A stretch of 64,000 nt of DNA from Cephalopachus bancanus (lineage: Eukaryota > Chordata > Mammalia > Primates > Tarsiidae), in NCBI GenBank assembly GCA_027257055.1, contig JAPVLO010000961.1, forward strand, positions 62,001-126,000. The letters run 5' to 3'. Within the stretch, counting starts at the first letter, position 1. The number at the start of each line of letters is the position of its first letter. Of the stretch, positions 23,885 through 36,925 are shown in pieces. Position numbers and translations under genes: made by a program. The notes below the pieces were generated by a model that saw nothing but the letters and a program-made list of their open reading frames with translations, was not told the origin of the DNA and did not search any database.

Positions 23885-26800
23885 ACATTTCAGTAATCAG
23901 CCTGAAGGTGAATGGATTAAATGCACCACTGAAAAGTCACAGAATGACAAAATGGATAAGAAACCATGACCCAATTACTTGCTGCATCCAGGAAATTCAT
24001 CTCAACACATGGGATGCACACAAACTCAGAGTTAAAGGATGAAAAACCAGTTTTCAGGCAAATGGATCACAAAAGAAGGCAGGAGTTGCGATCTTAATAT
24101 CAGACAAAAAAAACCTTTAGGCTATCAAAAATTAAAATAGATACAAAAGGATACTACATAATGATAAAACGTTCAGTCTATCAACAAGAAATGTCCATTC
24201 TAATCATATATGCACCCAACATGGGAGCACCAGCATTTATAAAGAAACTACTAAGTAAACTAAAAAAAGATATTGATTCTAACACTATTATAGCAGAGGA
24301 CTTGAATACCCTACTAACAGCCCTAAATAGATCATCGAGGCAAAAAGCCAACCAGGAGATCCAGAACCTAAACTTGACACTCTACCAAATGAACTTTGTA
24401 GATAACTACAGACTATTCCACCCAACAACCACAGAATATACATTCTACTCATCAACACATGGAACATACTCCAAGATTGATCACGTCCTTGGCCATAAAT
24501 CAAGCATAAACAAATTCCATAAGGTTGAAATATTGTTATGTACCTCCTCAGACCACAGTGGAATAAGAATGAATATCAACACCAACAAAATTTCCCCAAA
24601 GCCCACAAAGACATGGACACTAAACAGTATGATGCTGAACAAACACTTGGTCAACAATGAAATCAAAGCAAAAATTAAAAGATTCCTGGAAACAAATGAA
24701 AAAGAAGAAACACCTTACCAAAACCTCTGGGATGCCATGAAAACAGTTCTAAGAGGGGAATTTATATCTCTATGAGTACACATCAAGAAAATGGAAAATC
24801 ACAAGTGGAGACCCTACAAATCACCTAAGGGAGTGAAAAAAAGAAGACCACCAAAACCTCAACTTTCCCAGAATTCAAATCACCAAAATGAGAGACCAAA
24901 TATGGGCCATAGAAGAAAAAAATATCACAGAAAACAGAAACAAAACAAAAATCTGGTTCTTTGAAAGAATTAACAAAATTGATGGACCCTTAGCAGAATG
25001 ACCAAGAAAAAGCCCAAATAAACACAATCAGAAATACAAAAGATCAAATCAGAAATGACCCCAAAGAAATACAAAAGATTATCAGAGATTATTATGTACA
25101 CCTATATGGAAACAAACTTGATAATCTAAATGAAATTGAGGATTTTCGGACATAACACAACCTCCCCAGGTTGAAACAAGAAGAAACTGAGACACTAAAT
25201 AGACCAATAACAATTCAGGAAATTGACTCTGTCATATGAAAACTACCTAAAATAAAAAGCCCTGGACTGAATGGCTTTCCAGCAGAATTCTACAAAATGT
25301 ACACAAAAGAGCTGATAAAAATCCCATTGAAAGTATTTCAGGCAAAGATGGAATTCTCCCCAAATCATTTTACAAAGCTAAAATCACACTGATGCCCAAA
25401 CTGGGTAATGATCCAAAAAAAAAGAGAACTATAGTCCAGTATCCCTTATGAACATAGATGCAGAAATCCTCAACGAGATTCTAGTAAATTGGATCAAAAA
25501 ACACATCTCAAAAATCATCCACCATGACCAAGTAGGCTTCATCTCCAGGATGCTAGGCTCGTTCAATATTCACAAGACAATAAGTGTAATTAAATACATC
25601 AACAGAAGTAAAAACAAGAACCATATGATTACATCATTAGATGCAGAAAGAGCTTTTGATAAAATCCAGCATCCTTCTTGATAAAAACACTCAAACAGTT
25701 AGTATAGAAGGAACATACCTCAAAATAGTAAATGCCATCTACAATAAACCCATAGCTAACATATTGCTAAAGGGACAGAAACTGGAAACATTTCCCCTGA
25801 AAAGTAGAACAAGACAAGGCTGCCCACTCTCACCCCTCTTGTTCAACATTATGTTGAAAGTCCTAGTTAGGGCAATTAGACAAGAGAAGGAAATCAGGGA
25901 TATCCAAATAGAAAAAGAGGGGGTCAAGTTATCCCTCTTTGCTAATGATATGATCCTATACTTTGAAAATCCAAGAGAATCTGTCAAAAAACCTGCTTGC
26001 ACTGTTAAAGGACTTTGGAAATTTCTCAGGGTACAAAAAACATGTACAAAAGAGAGTTGCATTCCTATACACCAACAACAAGTAGGCAGAGACACAAAAA
26101 GCACAATCGTATTCACAATAGCCACACACAAAAAAATGAAATACCTTGGCATCTTCCTAACCAGAGAAGTGAAAGACCTTTACTATGAGAACTACAAAAC
26201 ACTGTTCAAAGAAATTTAAGAAGACAAAAACAAATAGAAAACTATTCCATGCTCATGGATAGGAAAAATTAACATTGTTGAGATGTCCATCCTACCAAAG
26301 GTAAACTACAGATTTGACGCAACACCCATTAAGTTACCAACATCATTCTTCTCAGACCTGGAAATGACAATATAGAAATTCATATGGAAACATAAATGAC
26401 CCCAAATAGCCAAAACAATCCTTAGCAAAAGAAACAAAGCAGGAGATATTACATTTCCAGACTTTGAACTTTACTATAAGGCTACAGTAATCAAAACAGC
26501 CTAGTATTGGTACAAGAACAGGCACATAGACCAGTGGAACACAATAGAGATTCAGCAAGCAAGGTCTCAATTTCTCAACCAACTCATCTTTGACAAAGCA
26601 TCCAACAAAAACCACCAGGGAGAACAGAACCTATTCAGTAAATGGTGCTGGGGAAACTGGCTGATCACATGCAGAAGATTGAAATAAGACCCCTACCTGT
26701 CACCATACACACAAATTAACTCTAAATGGATCAAAGACCTAAACGCAAAATCTCAAACTATAAGAACCTTAGAAAATGCAGGAGACACCCTTATGGAAAC

Positions 26801-27800
26801 TGGAACTGGCAGCCAATTCCTGATCAGAACCCTAAATACCCATACCTTAAGAAATACGATAGACAAGTGGGACCTCATCAAACTGACAAACTTCTGCAAA
26901 GGAAAATAAACCACCAAGACAGCAGGGAGACAGCCCACAGAATGGGAAAGTATATTCTCAACTGTATATCTAACAAAGGTCTAACATCTGGGTTCTACAA
27001 GGAACTCAAACGCGCCAAAATGAAAAAAAAACAAACAGCCCCATCAAAAAATGGGTAAAAGACATGAATAGACATTTCTTAAAAGAAGATATATGGGCAG
27101 CCAACAGACGCATGAAAAAGTGATCAGCCTCCCTCATAATCAGAGAAATGCAAATCAAAACCACACTGAGATAACAACTAACCCCAGTAAGAATGGCCAT
27201 CATAGCCGGGCTCGGTGGCTTAGCCTGTAATCCCGTGCCTTTGGGAGGCTGAGGTGAGTGGATTGCCTGAGCCCGCGGGTTCGAGACGCGCCTTGGCAGC
27301 GAGACCTCATCTCTACAATAAATAAAAAAAATCAGCCGGGCGTGGTAGAGCATACCTGTAATTCCGGCTACTTGGAAGACTGAGGCGGAAAAATCGCCGG
27401 AGCCCAGCAGGTCGAGGCTGCGGTGGCCGGGAGCAGCCACTGCACTCCAGTCTGGGCAACAGAGTGAGACTCCAACTCAAAAAAGAAAAAAAGAATCGCC
27501 ATCACTAATAAAACAAACAACAACAGATGCTGGCGTGGATGCAGAGAAAAAAGGAATGTTTCTACACTGCTGGTGAGAATGCAAAATAGTGCAGCCTCTT
27601 TGGAAGACAGTGTGGTGACTTCTGAAAGAACTAGAAATTGACCTTCCACATGACCCAGTAATTTCCCTATTGGAAATATACACGGAGGAACTCAAATCAT
27701 TCTACAAAAAAGATATCTGCACACGTATATTTGTTGCAGCTCTGTTCACAATAGCAAAAACATGGAACCAACCATGCTGCCCATCAAAGCTGGACTGGAT
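23885..27800 (+). pseudogene. L1 ORF2 remnant (endonuclease and reverse transcriptase)
   Basis: Starts with VNGLNAPLKSHRMTKWIRN, then a 204-residue open piece at 24161-24775 covers the endonuclease: [15 protein letters not shown], a DLNT motif and SDHSGI. The reverse transcriptase follows in pieces: [35 protein letters not shown] and SLFANDMILYFENP. The catalytic FADD motif is FAND here, so one active-site aspartate is lost. Several frameshifts and an Alu at 27205 further inactivate it. Confidence 0.88.
27205..27490 (+). mobile_element. Young Alu inserted into the L1
   Basis: Starts GCCGGGCTCGGTGGCTTAGC; B box region GGGTTCGAGACGCGCC; ends GACTCCAACTCAAAAAAG. The target duplication is AAGAATGGCCATCA on the left and AAGAATCGCCATCA on the right. 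It is younger than the L1 it interrupts. Confidence 0.94.
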
Positions 27801-28955
27801 TTAAAAAATGTGGTACATATGCACAATGGAATATTATGCAGCCATAAAGATGGGCAAACATATAAAGTTTGCAGCAACTTAGATGGACTTAGAGTCGATC
27901 AAACTCAGCGATCTATCACAGAAACAAAGAACAGAACAGAGTACCATATGCTCTCACTCATAAGCGGACCTTGAACAATTATAATACTATAAGAAAGCGA
28001 TTGGAAGTAGTGGGAAACTGTCAGGGGAGGGAGGGTGGGATTGACAGTTGAGGAAAACTACTAGAGGAGGGTGGGGCACGCCTCATCAACAAGGGTACCT
28101 GCATAATGAACATCTGTATACCTACCCTGAATTGTACCCCACATCTTCAAAATAAAATTTATTTTAAAAGATATAAAAACATTGGTCACATGATTCCATT
28201 TTTAAAAGAAAATATATATTGAATATAAGAATATTCATATATATCATAGAGAAAACTGTGTTTTTTAGAGTATTTATTAGAGAACAAGAGCCGACTTTTT
28301 AGAAAAAACCTTAATAAGGGCCTGAGATAAAAACAGAGACTTCAAGGAACATTGATATGGATAAGGCTGCTCTCCCAGGCCAAAATAAAGCATTTTTTTA
28401 TTCCAAAATAAGGGAAAAGAAGAATGGACTTAGGAGGAAAAAAAGCCATATCCTGTGATACAGCCCTTCACAGTAACTCTTGGAAGACACAAGAAATGTT
28501 GTAAAAAAACAAAATCACAAATGATCAATAAGAATGGAAGTTTGTATGTGAAGAGGTGATGTCCTATAGTCAAGATTTAACCTTAGAGAAATAGATGACA
28601 ATAAAGAAACATGGACATCTGAAAAATTGTAGCCAGGTAAATCCCCACAATGCACAGACATCAAAGGGATACCTTTAGACAGTCTCTGTCCATGAAACTG
28701 GAATTTGAACCAAAATAACCAAAGCTTCAAGGGGAGGAGGGAATAGCTCATGTCTCTGGGGTACAAAAGATGTGCAAAGATGCACACACACAATGGTATT
28801 CTCTAGGTGTACAAGCAGGTGCGCGAAATGTTTTGAATCTGTATAATGTGATCTATAGTCAAACATTTTTAAAAGGTTATACACTAAAATGAGTGGTTAC
28901 ACTTAAGAGTAGTTTCTACCTTTTATTTTTTCTTATTTCGCTCATCATCTAAGAT

Positions 28956-28990
28956 ATCTATCTACTTATCTATCTATCTATCTATCTATA
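28956..28990. repeat. (TCTA)n microsatellite
   Basis: TATC/TCTA repeats with one interruption, adjoining the tail of the next Alu and probably grown from its A-rich tail. Confidence 0.88.
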
Positions 28991-28995
28991 TTCTT

Positions 28996-29274
28996 GTGTT
29001 GAAGTCTTGCTCTGTCGCCCTGGCTAAAGTGCAGTGGCATGCTCACAGCTACCACAGCCTCAACCTGCAAGGTTCAGGCGTTCCTTCTGCCTCAGCCTTC
29101 CAATAGCTGGAACTCCAAGTGTGCACCACCATACCTGTCTTGCTTGCTTGCTTATCCATTCATTCATTCATTTATTCATTCATTTTAGAGATGAGGTTTT
29201 GCCAAGTTGCCCAGGCTGGTCTTGAAACCCTGGGCTCCCAAAGGGCTGGGATTATAGGCGTGAGTCACTTCGGC
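28996..29274 (-). repeat. Alu dimer with internal microsatellite
   Basis: Reverse Alu: GTTGAAGTCTTGCTCTGTCG to GTGAGTCACTTCGGCT. The linker has expanded to TTGC and ATTC repeats (about 29139-29185). Part of the left arm is missing. Confidence 0.86.
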
Positions 29275-29812
29275 TAACAGATGTGTTAATTTTAATATCA
29301 AATAGTACAATAAAGTTATTTTCTTTTTAAAAAGAAAAAGGAAGACAATGCCATAAATACGTGCAATGAGAATCATTATGAGATGTCTCAGAGTGCCATT
29401 CTCACTTACAAAGTGCAATGGCAACTTTATATGCTGTGTCGAGAGACAAAAGCAGTTTCAGGACAAGTGTCTGTTCCTAGATGCAGAACAAGCATTCTCA
29501 ACCTTTAAATGCTTTTCAATCCCTGCCTAACTGGACTAAAAGACTAAGTGATGACTTTTCATCCTCCATACACCCCCTTTTTCCACATATGTTTAAGAAA
29601 TATGGATGTGACTGTATCAAGCACTATGGCTGGCACTGTGAATATGAGCAGGTCTTCTATTATATTTTAAGCTCTTTTAGATCTGATATTATGCCTTATT
29701 ACATTTTGATAGTGCCTAAAAATTAGTAGGTATGCTATTTCTTAACATGAGTGAGTGAATAAATAGCTTCCAGTTACCTATGGAACAATAAGCTAAATAA
29801 GAGGCAGTATAA

Positions 29813-30120
29813 GGCCAGGCACAGTGGTTCACACTTGTAATCCCAGCATTTTGGGAGGCTGAGCTGGGAGGATTGCCTGAGCCCAGGAGTTTCATACCAG
29901 CCTGGGCAACATAACAAGACCTCATTTCTACAAAAAACATTTAATAACAATTAATCGAGTATGGTGGCACGCAGGCCCAGGTATTCAGGAGACTGTGGTG
30001 GAAAGATCGTATGAGCCCAGGAAGTCGAGGCTAAGGTGAACCATGACCATACATGCCACTGCCCTTCAGCCTGGGGGACAGAATGAGACCTTGACTCAAA
30101 AATAAAAATACAATAAAATA
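29813..30120 (+). repeat. Alu dimer
   Basis: GGCCAGGCACAGTGGTTCAC to TTGACTCAAAAATAAAAATA. An older type with CCCAGGAGTTTCATACCAGC in place of the strong B box. Confidence 0.9.
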
Positions 30121-30319
30121 ACTATAGTACAACTCGCATATTATAAAAACATTTTTAACCAAACCCCTAAGGAGGAAATACTAGTTTACTGAACCGATCT
30201 TATTAATGTCGAACAACTAAATAACTCTCTAAGGTTTTATCCAATCAGAATATGAAATGCACGTAAATATTGGCAATTCATTAAAAATTATTTTTTAAAA
30301 AATACACTATTCTGCATTT

Positions 30320-30600
30320 CTTTACATTCTAACAACTTAATTTCATTGTGTTAAGAACATTTAACAAGATATACAGTTTCTCAACTTATTTTTCAGATGT
30401 ATGATACAGTATTGTTGACTGTAGACACAATGTTGCACATTAGATCTCTAGAACTTACGCATCTTACTTAACGGAAACTTTACGCCCACTGATTAGTAAC
30501 TTTCCATTCCCCACCCCAGCTCTTGGCAACCGGTATTTCTTTCTTTGAATCCATGATTTTAATACTTTTAGGTATTTCATTGGCAAGCCCATGCAGTATT
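30320..30600. repeat. Ancient L1 3' UTR fragment
   Basis: TACAGTATTGTTGACTGTAG, AGATCTCTAGAACTTACGCA and CCACTGATTAGTAACTTTCC match a common old L1 3' segment in mammals. Orientation uncertain. Confidence 0.55.
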
Positions 30601-30764
30601 TGTCTTCTTATTAGTATCATAACATCCCCTCGGGATGTATGCTTCACTGTATTTAAACCCTTAGACACAAAATTTCATAAAAGACCCATATTTTAAAATT
30701 TCATTAGATAATCTGAGAATTACAGATTTCGCTTTAAAGATATTTCAAGAAAATGTCTTCACTC

Positions 30765-30875
30765 TTACAATTCATTAAACAAATATTACCTGCTTTGTGC
30801 CAGGCATTGTTCTAGGTGCTGGAGACACATCAGGCCACCAAACAACATTGCCTCTTGGAGATTACACTTAAAGTT
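30765..30875 (+). repeat. L2 fragment
   Basis: TTTGTGCCAGGCATTGTTCT then AGGTGCTGGAGACACATCAG is characteristic L2 3' sequence. Confidence 0.75.
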
Positions 30876-31089
30876 TAAAAACACTAAGTCAATAGGCCCT
30901 AAAGAGCAGAAAATTGAGAACAGACAGAACTAAAATCCAGAAATAATTTTTAAAAGTAGATGTTCTCTAAAGGAGATTAGAGAAGACGGCCAGCAGAAGG
31001 CAGCTAGAATGTGATTCTCCTATGTTGTAAAATAAGATAAAGAGTTTCCTCAGCACCCTGAGAAGAATCAGGTCAGCAGCATGCCACAT

Positions 31090-31480
31090 GACTCATTTTT
31101 AAAAGTGTTAATAAACACAAAGTGCAAAGAATAGAAAAATCGATTAGCCTGGCCTGAAACTAGCGAGATGCTCATCTGAACCACGGCAGACCACCAGCCA
31201 CCTCCAGAAACAGTGGGGAAAGTGAGTGAGTGGAATCTAGAAGTTCTGTGCTCTAGCAATCCCTCATGGGAAATGGCCTTACCCACAGCCGTGCTCTGCC
31301 AAAACTCACATGGAGTGGTACAGCTGCAGCCACCACAGCCCAGGAACTCAATCCTTGTGTGGCTGCCTTGTAGCCAACCTGGGAGAGGACAGCCCCCAAG
31401 GGCAAGCTCCACTTGGCTGTCAGCTCCTGGCTGAGGGTAGGAAGGGTTATGTAAAAATACCTGAGCCCCTGAGGCCAGTG
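31090..31480. repeat. Unidentified GC-richer block, possibly L1 5' UTR
   Basis: More GC-rich than its surroundings, with text such as CAGCTGCAGCCACCACAGCC and GTCAGCTCCTGGCTGAGGG. It precedes L1 ORF2 sequence on the same strand, which suggests old L1 5' UTR, but I cannot match it confidently. Confidence 0.3.
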
Positions 31481-31612
31481 GCGCCTGAGCCCCTGAGGTA
31501 CAGTTGGTAGAGGCTATGGTAGCATATACATGCCATTGCACTCCAGCCTGGGTGACAGAGTGAGATTTCAACTCAAAAATAAAAAAATAAATAAATAAAA
31601 CAACCAGATAAC
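31480..31612 (+). repeat. Alu right-arm fragment
   Basis: GAGGCTATGGTAGCATATAC, then TGCCATTGCACTCCAGCCTG, ending TTCAACTCAAAAATAAA. Only the right arm is present. Confidence 0.85.
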
Positions 31613-33640
31613 CAGTATGATGAACAGAGTAGTACCTTATATATCATTATTAACTCTGAACATAAATGGTCTTTAAGTCCCACTAAAAGACATAGACTGG
31701 CAGAATAGATTTAAAAGAAATAAAACCCAAATATCAACTGCCTCCAACAGACCCACTTACCACACAAAGACTTCTATAGACTCAAGGTAAAGGGAGGGGG
31801 AAAATATTCCATGCAAAAGGAAACAAAAAATGAGCTGGAGTAGCCATTCTCATATCAACTAAAACAGACCATAAATTAACAGTAGTAAATAAAGACAAAG
31901 ATTATTATATAATGATAAAGGGGTATATCCATCGAGAAGACACAACAATTTAAAATATATATGTGCCTAACACCAGAGCCCTCAGCTTTATAAAAAAATT
32001 CCACTAGTCCTAAAAAAGGAGATAGACAATACAGTAATAGTAGGAGACCTTAACACCCTACTGAGAGCAAGAGACAGATCATCAAAGCAGAAAGCCAACA
32101 AAGAAACATTGGAGTTAAACCAAATCCTAAAGTAAATGGAACTAACAGACATCTAACAGAAACTTCTGCCCCAAAACTACAGACTACACATATTTTTCAT
32201 CAGCATCTGGAACATTCTCCAAAATAGACTGTATGATAGGCCACAAATCAAGTATCAATAAATTCAGAAAGACTGAAACCATATCAAGCACCTTCTTAGA
32301 CCACTGGAATAAAACTAGAAATTAACTCCAAGAAGAACTCATGAATCCAAACAAAAACATGGACATTAAGCAATCTGATTCCGAATGATCCTTGGGTCAA
32401 TAATGAAATCAAAATGAATATATTTAAAATTCCTCAAAACCAGTGATAACAATGAAACAAGTTATCAAAACCGCTGGGACACAGCCAAAGCTGTGCTCAG
32501 AGAAAAATTTATAGTGCTTAAGGCCTACATTAATGTCTGAAAGATTGCACATTGACAGCATCATACCTCAAGGAATTAGAAAAACAAAAACAACCCAAAA
32601 GCCTAAAGTTAGAAGAAGTAAGAAAATAAAGATAAAAGCAGAACTAAATGGAATTAAAATTTATAAAAAAAATAAAAGGTGCTCACGCCTATAATCCCAG
32701 CATTTTGGGAGGCAGAGGCGAGGGGATTGCCTGCGCCCAGGGGTTCAAGACCAGCCTAGACAAGTTGATGAGATCTCATCTCTACAACAAATTAAAAAAG
32801 AAATTAGTGGGGGTGGTGGTGTGTGTCTGTAGTTTCAGTTACTGGAAGGCTAAGGCAGAAAAAATGCCTGAGTCCAGCAGGTTAAGGCTGTGGTAGCCAT
32901 GAGCATGCCACTGCCTTCCAGCCTGGGTGACAGAGTGAGACTTTGCCCAAAAAAAAAAAAAAATTGGATCAATGAAATAAAAACTTGATCCTTTGAAAAG
33001 ATAAACAAATTTGATAGCCCATTAGCTAGATGTGTTAAAAAAGTGGAGAATATTCAAGTAAGCTCAATCAGAAATGGAGATGGGGACATTATAGCTGATA
33101 CGACGAAGTTCAAAAGGTCATTTGAAAACTATTATGAACCCTCTAGGCAAACAAACTGGACAATCTAGAGGAAACAGGTTATTATATAAAAAAGACTCCT
33201 GCACCTGTATGTTCATTGCAGCACAATTCACAATTTTGAAGATTGGAATCACCCTAAATGGCCATCAACTGATCAGGTGGATAAAGAAAATGTGGTTATA
33301 TACACGGGAATACTATTCAGCTATCAGAAAGAAAGAAACTATGTCTTTTGCAGCCACTTGGATGTAATTGGAAAATAAGATTCGAAGTAAACTAACGTAG
33401 GAACAGAAAACCACAACACTGCATGTTCTCACTTACAATGGGTGCTAAACCAAGAGTCCATAAAGACAAAGAATGGTAAAATGGACACCAGAGACTCAGA
33501 AGGGGGTGGAGGAAGGGTTGGAGGGATGAAAAAATATCCGCTGTATACAATGTGCACAGGTGGGTGTGGTGAGTACACTTAAAGCCCAGACCAAAAACTA
33601 TATTTTACCCCTTAAGCTACTGAAATTTTTAAAAAAAAAC
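31613..33640 (+). mobile_element. Older L1, internally deleted, with an Alu insertion
   Basis: Begins in the ORF2 endonuclease (TATTAACTCTGAACATAAAT) and runs to about 33165. It then jumps to the ORF2 3' end (CTGCACCTGTATGTTCATTG) and 3' UTR (CCCTTAAGCTACTGAAATTT). About 2.5 kb of ORF2, including the reverse transcriptase, is missing. An Alu sits at 32678-32963. The 3' UTR belongs to an older subfamily than the 28-kb element. Confidence 0.85.
32678..32963 (+). repeat. Alu dimer, short 5' truncation
   Basis: Starts within the head (GGTGCTCACGCCTATAATCC), ends CTTTGCCCAAAAAA; inserted in the older L1. Confidence 0.9.
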
Positions 33641-33931
33641 ACAGATTAAAAACAAACTAAACAAAGCAAAAACCCCAGAATGTTGCTGAAGAATGTAAGA
33701 ATGTACCCATTGACATTTCTTGAAGAGCTTGAGGAGATATTCTTGCATTTGGGGGACCTTGTAAACTGGGATTTGATTATTCACGTCCAGGAAGTCACCA
33801 GGGTGAGGAAGATGAGAGTATTACCAAGTTGAAAAATAAACAATGTCTTATTTACAAAATGCCTTTCCAGTATTTCCTGGAGAACAAGATAGGAACAATC
33901 CATATGCACAAACACTAAAATAATACTCAAT

Positions 33932-34225
33932 AGCCAAACTCGGTGGCTTAGCCTGTAATCCCACGCCTTGGGAGGCTGAGGTGAATGGATTCCTGAGCCT
34001 GAGGGTTCGAGACCCACCTGGACAACTTGGCGAGACCTCATCTCTACAATAAATCAAAAAATTAGCCGGGCATGGTAGCGTGCGCCTGTAGTTCCAGCTA
34101 CTTGGAAGGCTGAGGCGGAAGGATCGCCAGAGCCCAGCAGGTCGAGGCTGCGGTGGCAGGGAGTGGCCACTGCACTCCAGTCTGGGCGACAGAGTGAGAC
34201 TCCAACTCAAAAAAAAAAAAAAAAA
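33932..34225 (+). mobile_element. Young Alu dimer
   Basis: AGCCAAACTCGGTGGCTTAG to ACTCCAACTC plus a long A tail. The B box region is GGGTTCGAGACCCACC and the right arm is close to the window's young consensus. Confidence 0.94.
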
Positions 34226-35399
34226 CCCAATATGAGAAGCATGTCTGAAGCCCATGTTTTTCTTTTTCATCTCCTGTCTGCCTCCCCGGTGTTTTATGAC
34301 ATGAGGAAGATCTGCCTCCCTGAAACACTAGGAAAATGGTGTGGATGTGCAAAAATCCCTAACTGCTGTATCCTTTCCAAGTCTTCAAATATTCATTGCT
34401 GCCATAACAAAAGAGCAATGGTCTATCCTATTGGTTTCATACTTTGAATCTTCAGAAAATGAGTATTCATAGAGAGTTTGCCAAAAATCTATTTCTCAGA
34501 CACCTTTGGAAAATCATCCTGGCTTGCAAGCCTCCCACAGATTAATTAAAAAGATGTATGAAACCATGCCACAGTGATGCTTTTCAAGCCGTGAGTATCG
34601 TTGTCGCTAAGATCCTGAGGTATTGCAGATGGCAGGCTCATAAATCTACTTGTGTCGCTCTCCACCTAACACACATATTAAATATGCCCATGCCAAATGC
34701 TAAATTGTTATAGATTCTCATTTCCACCTTTTCCCAGTTCTCTCTATGCTAAATAGACACACTACAGGAAAAAAAGAAAAAAGAAAAAGAAAACGAAGGT
34801 GGCTTATTTTATACATAACCCTGGGAGAGAGTCTACTGCCTATCTATTTAGAAAAATGAAGAGGCTAAATGAATTTGAAAATGATAATATTTGAACCTAA
34901 TTTTCTGATAGCTAAGTAAAGGACAGTGACATATCTTATAAAACTCCAATTATTGCTGCTGATCTGAGACTTTTCAGCCAAACTGAAGTATATAGTTAGG
35001 TATCTGTGGCTATCTATCTTATAATTACAATGAATTCAATAAGAAATACTGTCAGTAGATGGTTCTGAAGACTTGTGCATGCCAAAATTCAATACAAGGT
35101 TGTAGTCATTAAGTTTCTGTCTGGCTATGGAGTCAATGTCTACTATAATAAAAACAGAAAATCACAAGAGATCAGAAGAACATTTGGAAAGCATTTAAAC
35201 ACATTTATAAAACAAAATCTCCCATAACTCTATTCATATTAATGAAATATCCTTCATTAAAACTTTCATGTATACAAGGAGAGTGATTCTCTTTATTTGC
35301 ACTAATGTATAAATGTTCTATTACTCAGCTGGAATTATTATATTGGGTTTCTTCTTTCACCATCAATTACCTAGCATTGGGCACATATGTTAACTATTT

Positions 35400-36370
35400 T
35401 TTCAACTATAAAAGTAATGAGTCTGAATAGATTAAAAATAAGTACTTAACAGAACACATAGAAAAGTTAAAGATCAAGAATCCCCAATAAGCGGCTACCA
35501 AAAATTTTTCTGTGTATCCTTCCAGAAATGTCCAATGTGTACACAAAAATGTATCTTTTCTATATTTTTATTGTTATACAATTAATCTTACTATATACAA
35601 GTACCTTATCATGTTTCACTTAATGTCCTGCCATAGATTGCATCACTAAAAAGAGCAGCAATCAAGCCTGCCTGTTTCATATAATTTTCCAAATGATCGA
35701 TTTATGTTAGTTTTCAATTATAACACAGTATAACACTGTGTAAATATACTAGACTTATATAACCAATTCCCTGTTGATAGCAAAATTGTTTTCAATTTAA
35801 TGCTATTTACAAACAATTTTATAGTGAACACCTCTTTCACATCTGTACAAATCTCTCTCTAGAATACATTTCTTAAAGTAGAATTTCTGAGACAAAAAGG
35901 TTATAAACATCAAAAGTTGTATATATAGTCAGACCAAGAATTGTCTTTTATGATTTATACAGAATAATTATGCATGTTTTAAAAATTTTAGCAATTTGCA
36001 TTCCAAGAACAATTACCCAACATTTCCCCCAATGATGGTATTATTAAATTACTTATCTGTGTCAACCTAATAAGTGAAATAGGGTGCTCATTTATTTTAA
36101 ATTGCATTGCTTTATTTGACATATTGAAAATCTTTTATTTCATGTATTATTCTGTGAACCGTCCATTGCTGTTTCTATATTTCTATTATGCATTGTTTCT
36201 TTTTCTTATGGATTTATGAAATCTCTATATATTAAAGAAATTGGGATATTGTCTTTCATATAGGTCGCGTATTTTCCCCAAATTCCCATCTGTTTTTATT
36301 ATCATAATGATGCTACTTGTCATAAAGGCATTACTTTTTATGTAGTCAAATTTACCAGTCTTTTGCTACT
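35400..36370. repeat. Ancient L1 3' UTR-like region
   Basis: Long AT-rich stretch with TATCCTTCCAGAAATGTCCA, CAATTCCCTGTTGATAGCAA and AAATCTCTATATATTAAAGA, typical of old L1M 3' sequence. Ends and strand are not clear. Confidence 0.45.
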
Positions 36371-36601
36371 TATTTAACACAGTTTAACAATAACTTGAAT
36401 CAAATGGTCAAGGAAGTACAGTTAATATTTACACAGCACTGTGCCTGGCTTTGTTATTCATATTGTCTGTCTTTCTTACTCAACCATCGGCTTCAGAAGA
36501 GCAGGCATTATATCTCGGTCACCACTGTCCCTCAATGCCCAGATCAAGGCATCTCCCAGAACAGGTATTCAATTAATCTTTGAATAAATACATAGTTTCT
36601 G

Positions 36602-36925
36602 CTATGGTTTGAACTCTTGGATCCCTACAAGATTCACAGGTTGAAATCCTAATCCCCAAGATGATGGCATTAAAAACTGGGGTCTTTGGGAAGAGATTAG
36701 GTCATAAGGCTGGAGATCCCTCATGAATGGGATTAGTACCCTTATAAAAGTGACCTCTGAGAGACTCTCACGCTTCTGCCATGTGAGAACACAGTGAGAG
36801 GATGCCGCTCCAATGGGGCCCTCACCAGACACCCATCTGCCAGTGCCTTGATATGGCAGAACAAGTGCTGCCAGAACTATGAAAAATAAATTTCTGTTGT
36901 CTTAAAGCCACCTGCTTAATGGAGC
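36602..36925 (+). repeat. MaLR-type LTR (MLT1-like)
   Basis: TGCTATGGTTTGAACTCTTG, CTCATGAATGGGATTAGTAC, TCTGCCATGTGAGAACACAG and a polyadenylation region AAATAAATTTCTGTTGTC match MaLR LTRs. Old, a non-coding solo remnant of an endogenous retrovirus-like element. Confidence 0.75.

Larger units (their letters stand above)
20736..28172 (+). mobile_element. Nearly full-length L1 with an Alu insertion
   Basis: The layout is a GC-rich 5' UTR (20736 to about 22700, with a T/G-rich block at 21918-22450), an ORF1 region (about 22727-23780), an ORF2 region (about 23885-27800 and beyond) and a 3' UTR ending GAATTGTACCCCACATC near 28145. Length without the Alu is about 7.1 kb, long for an L1. Both ORFs are broken by stops and frameshifts. 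An Alu interrupts the ORF2 3' part at 27205-27490. The element is sense to the window and antisense to RYR2. It cannot move autonomously. Confidence 0.9.

Noticed and set aside
31068..31571. 167-aa open frame on the minus strand
   Set aside because: Starts in Alu right-arm sequence and runs through a GC-richer repeat block; no similarity recognised.
33848..34270. 140-aa open frame on the minus strand
   Set aside because: Alu antisense translation plus flanking intron.
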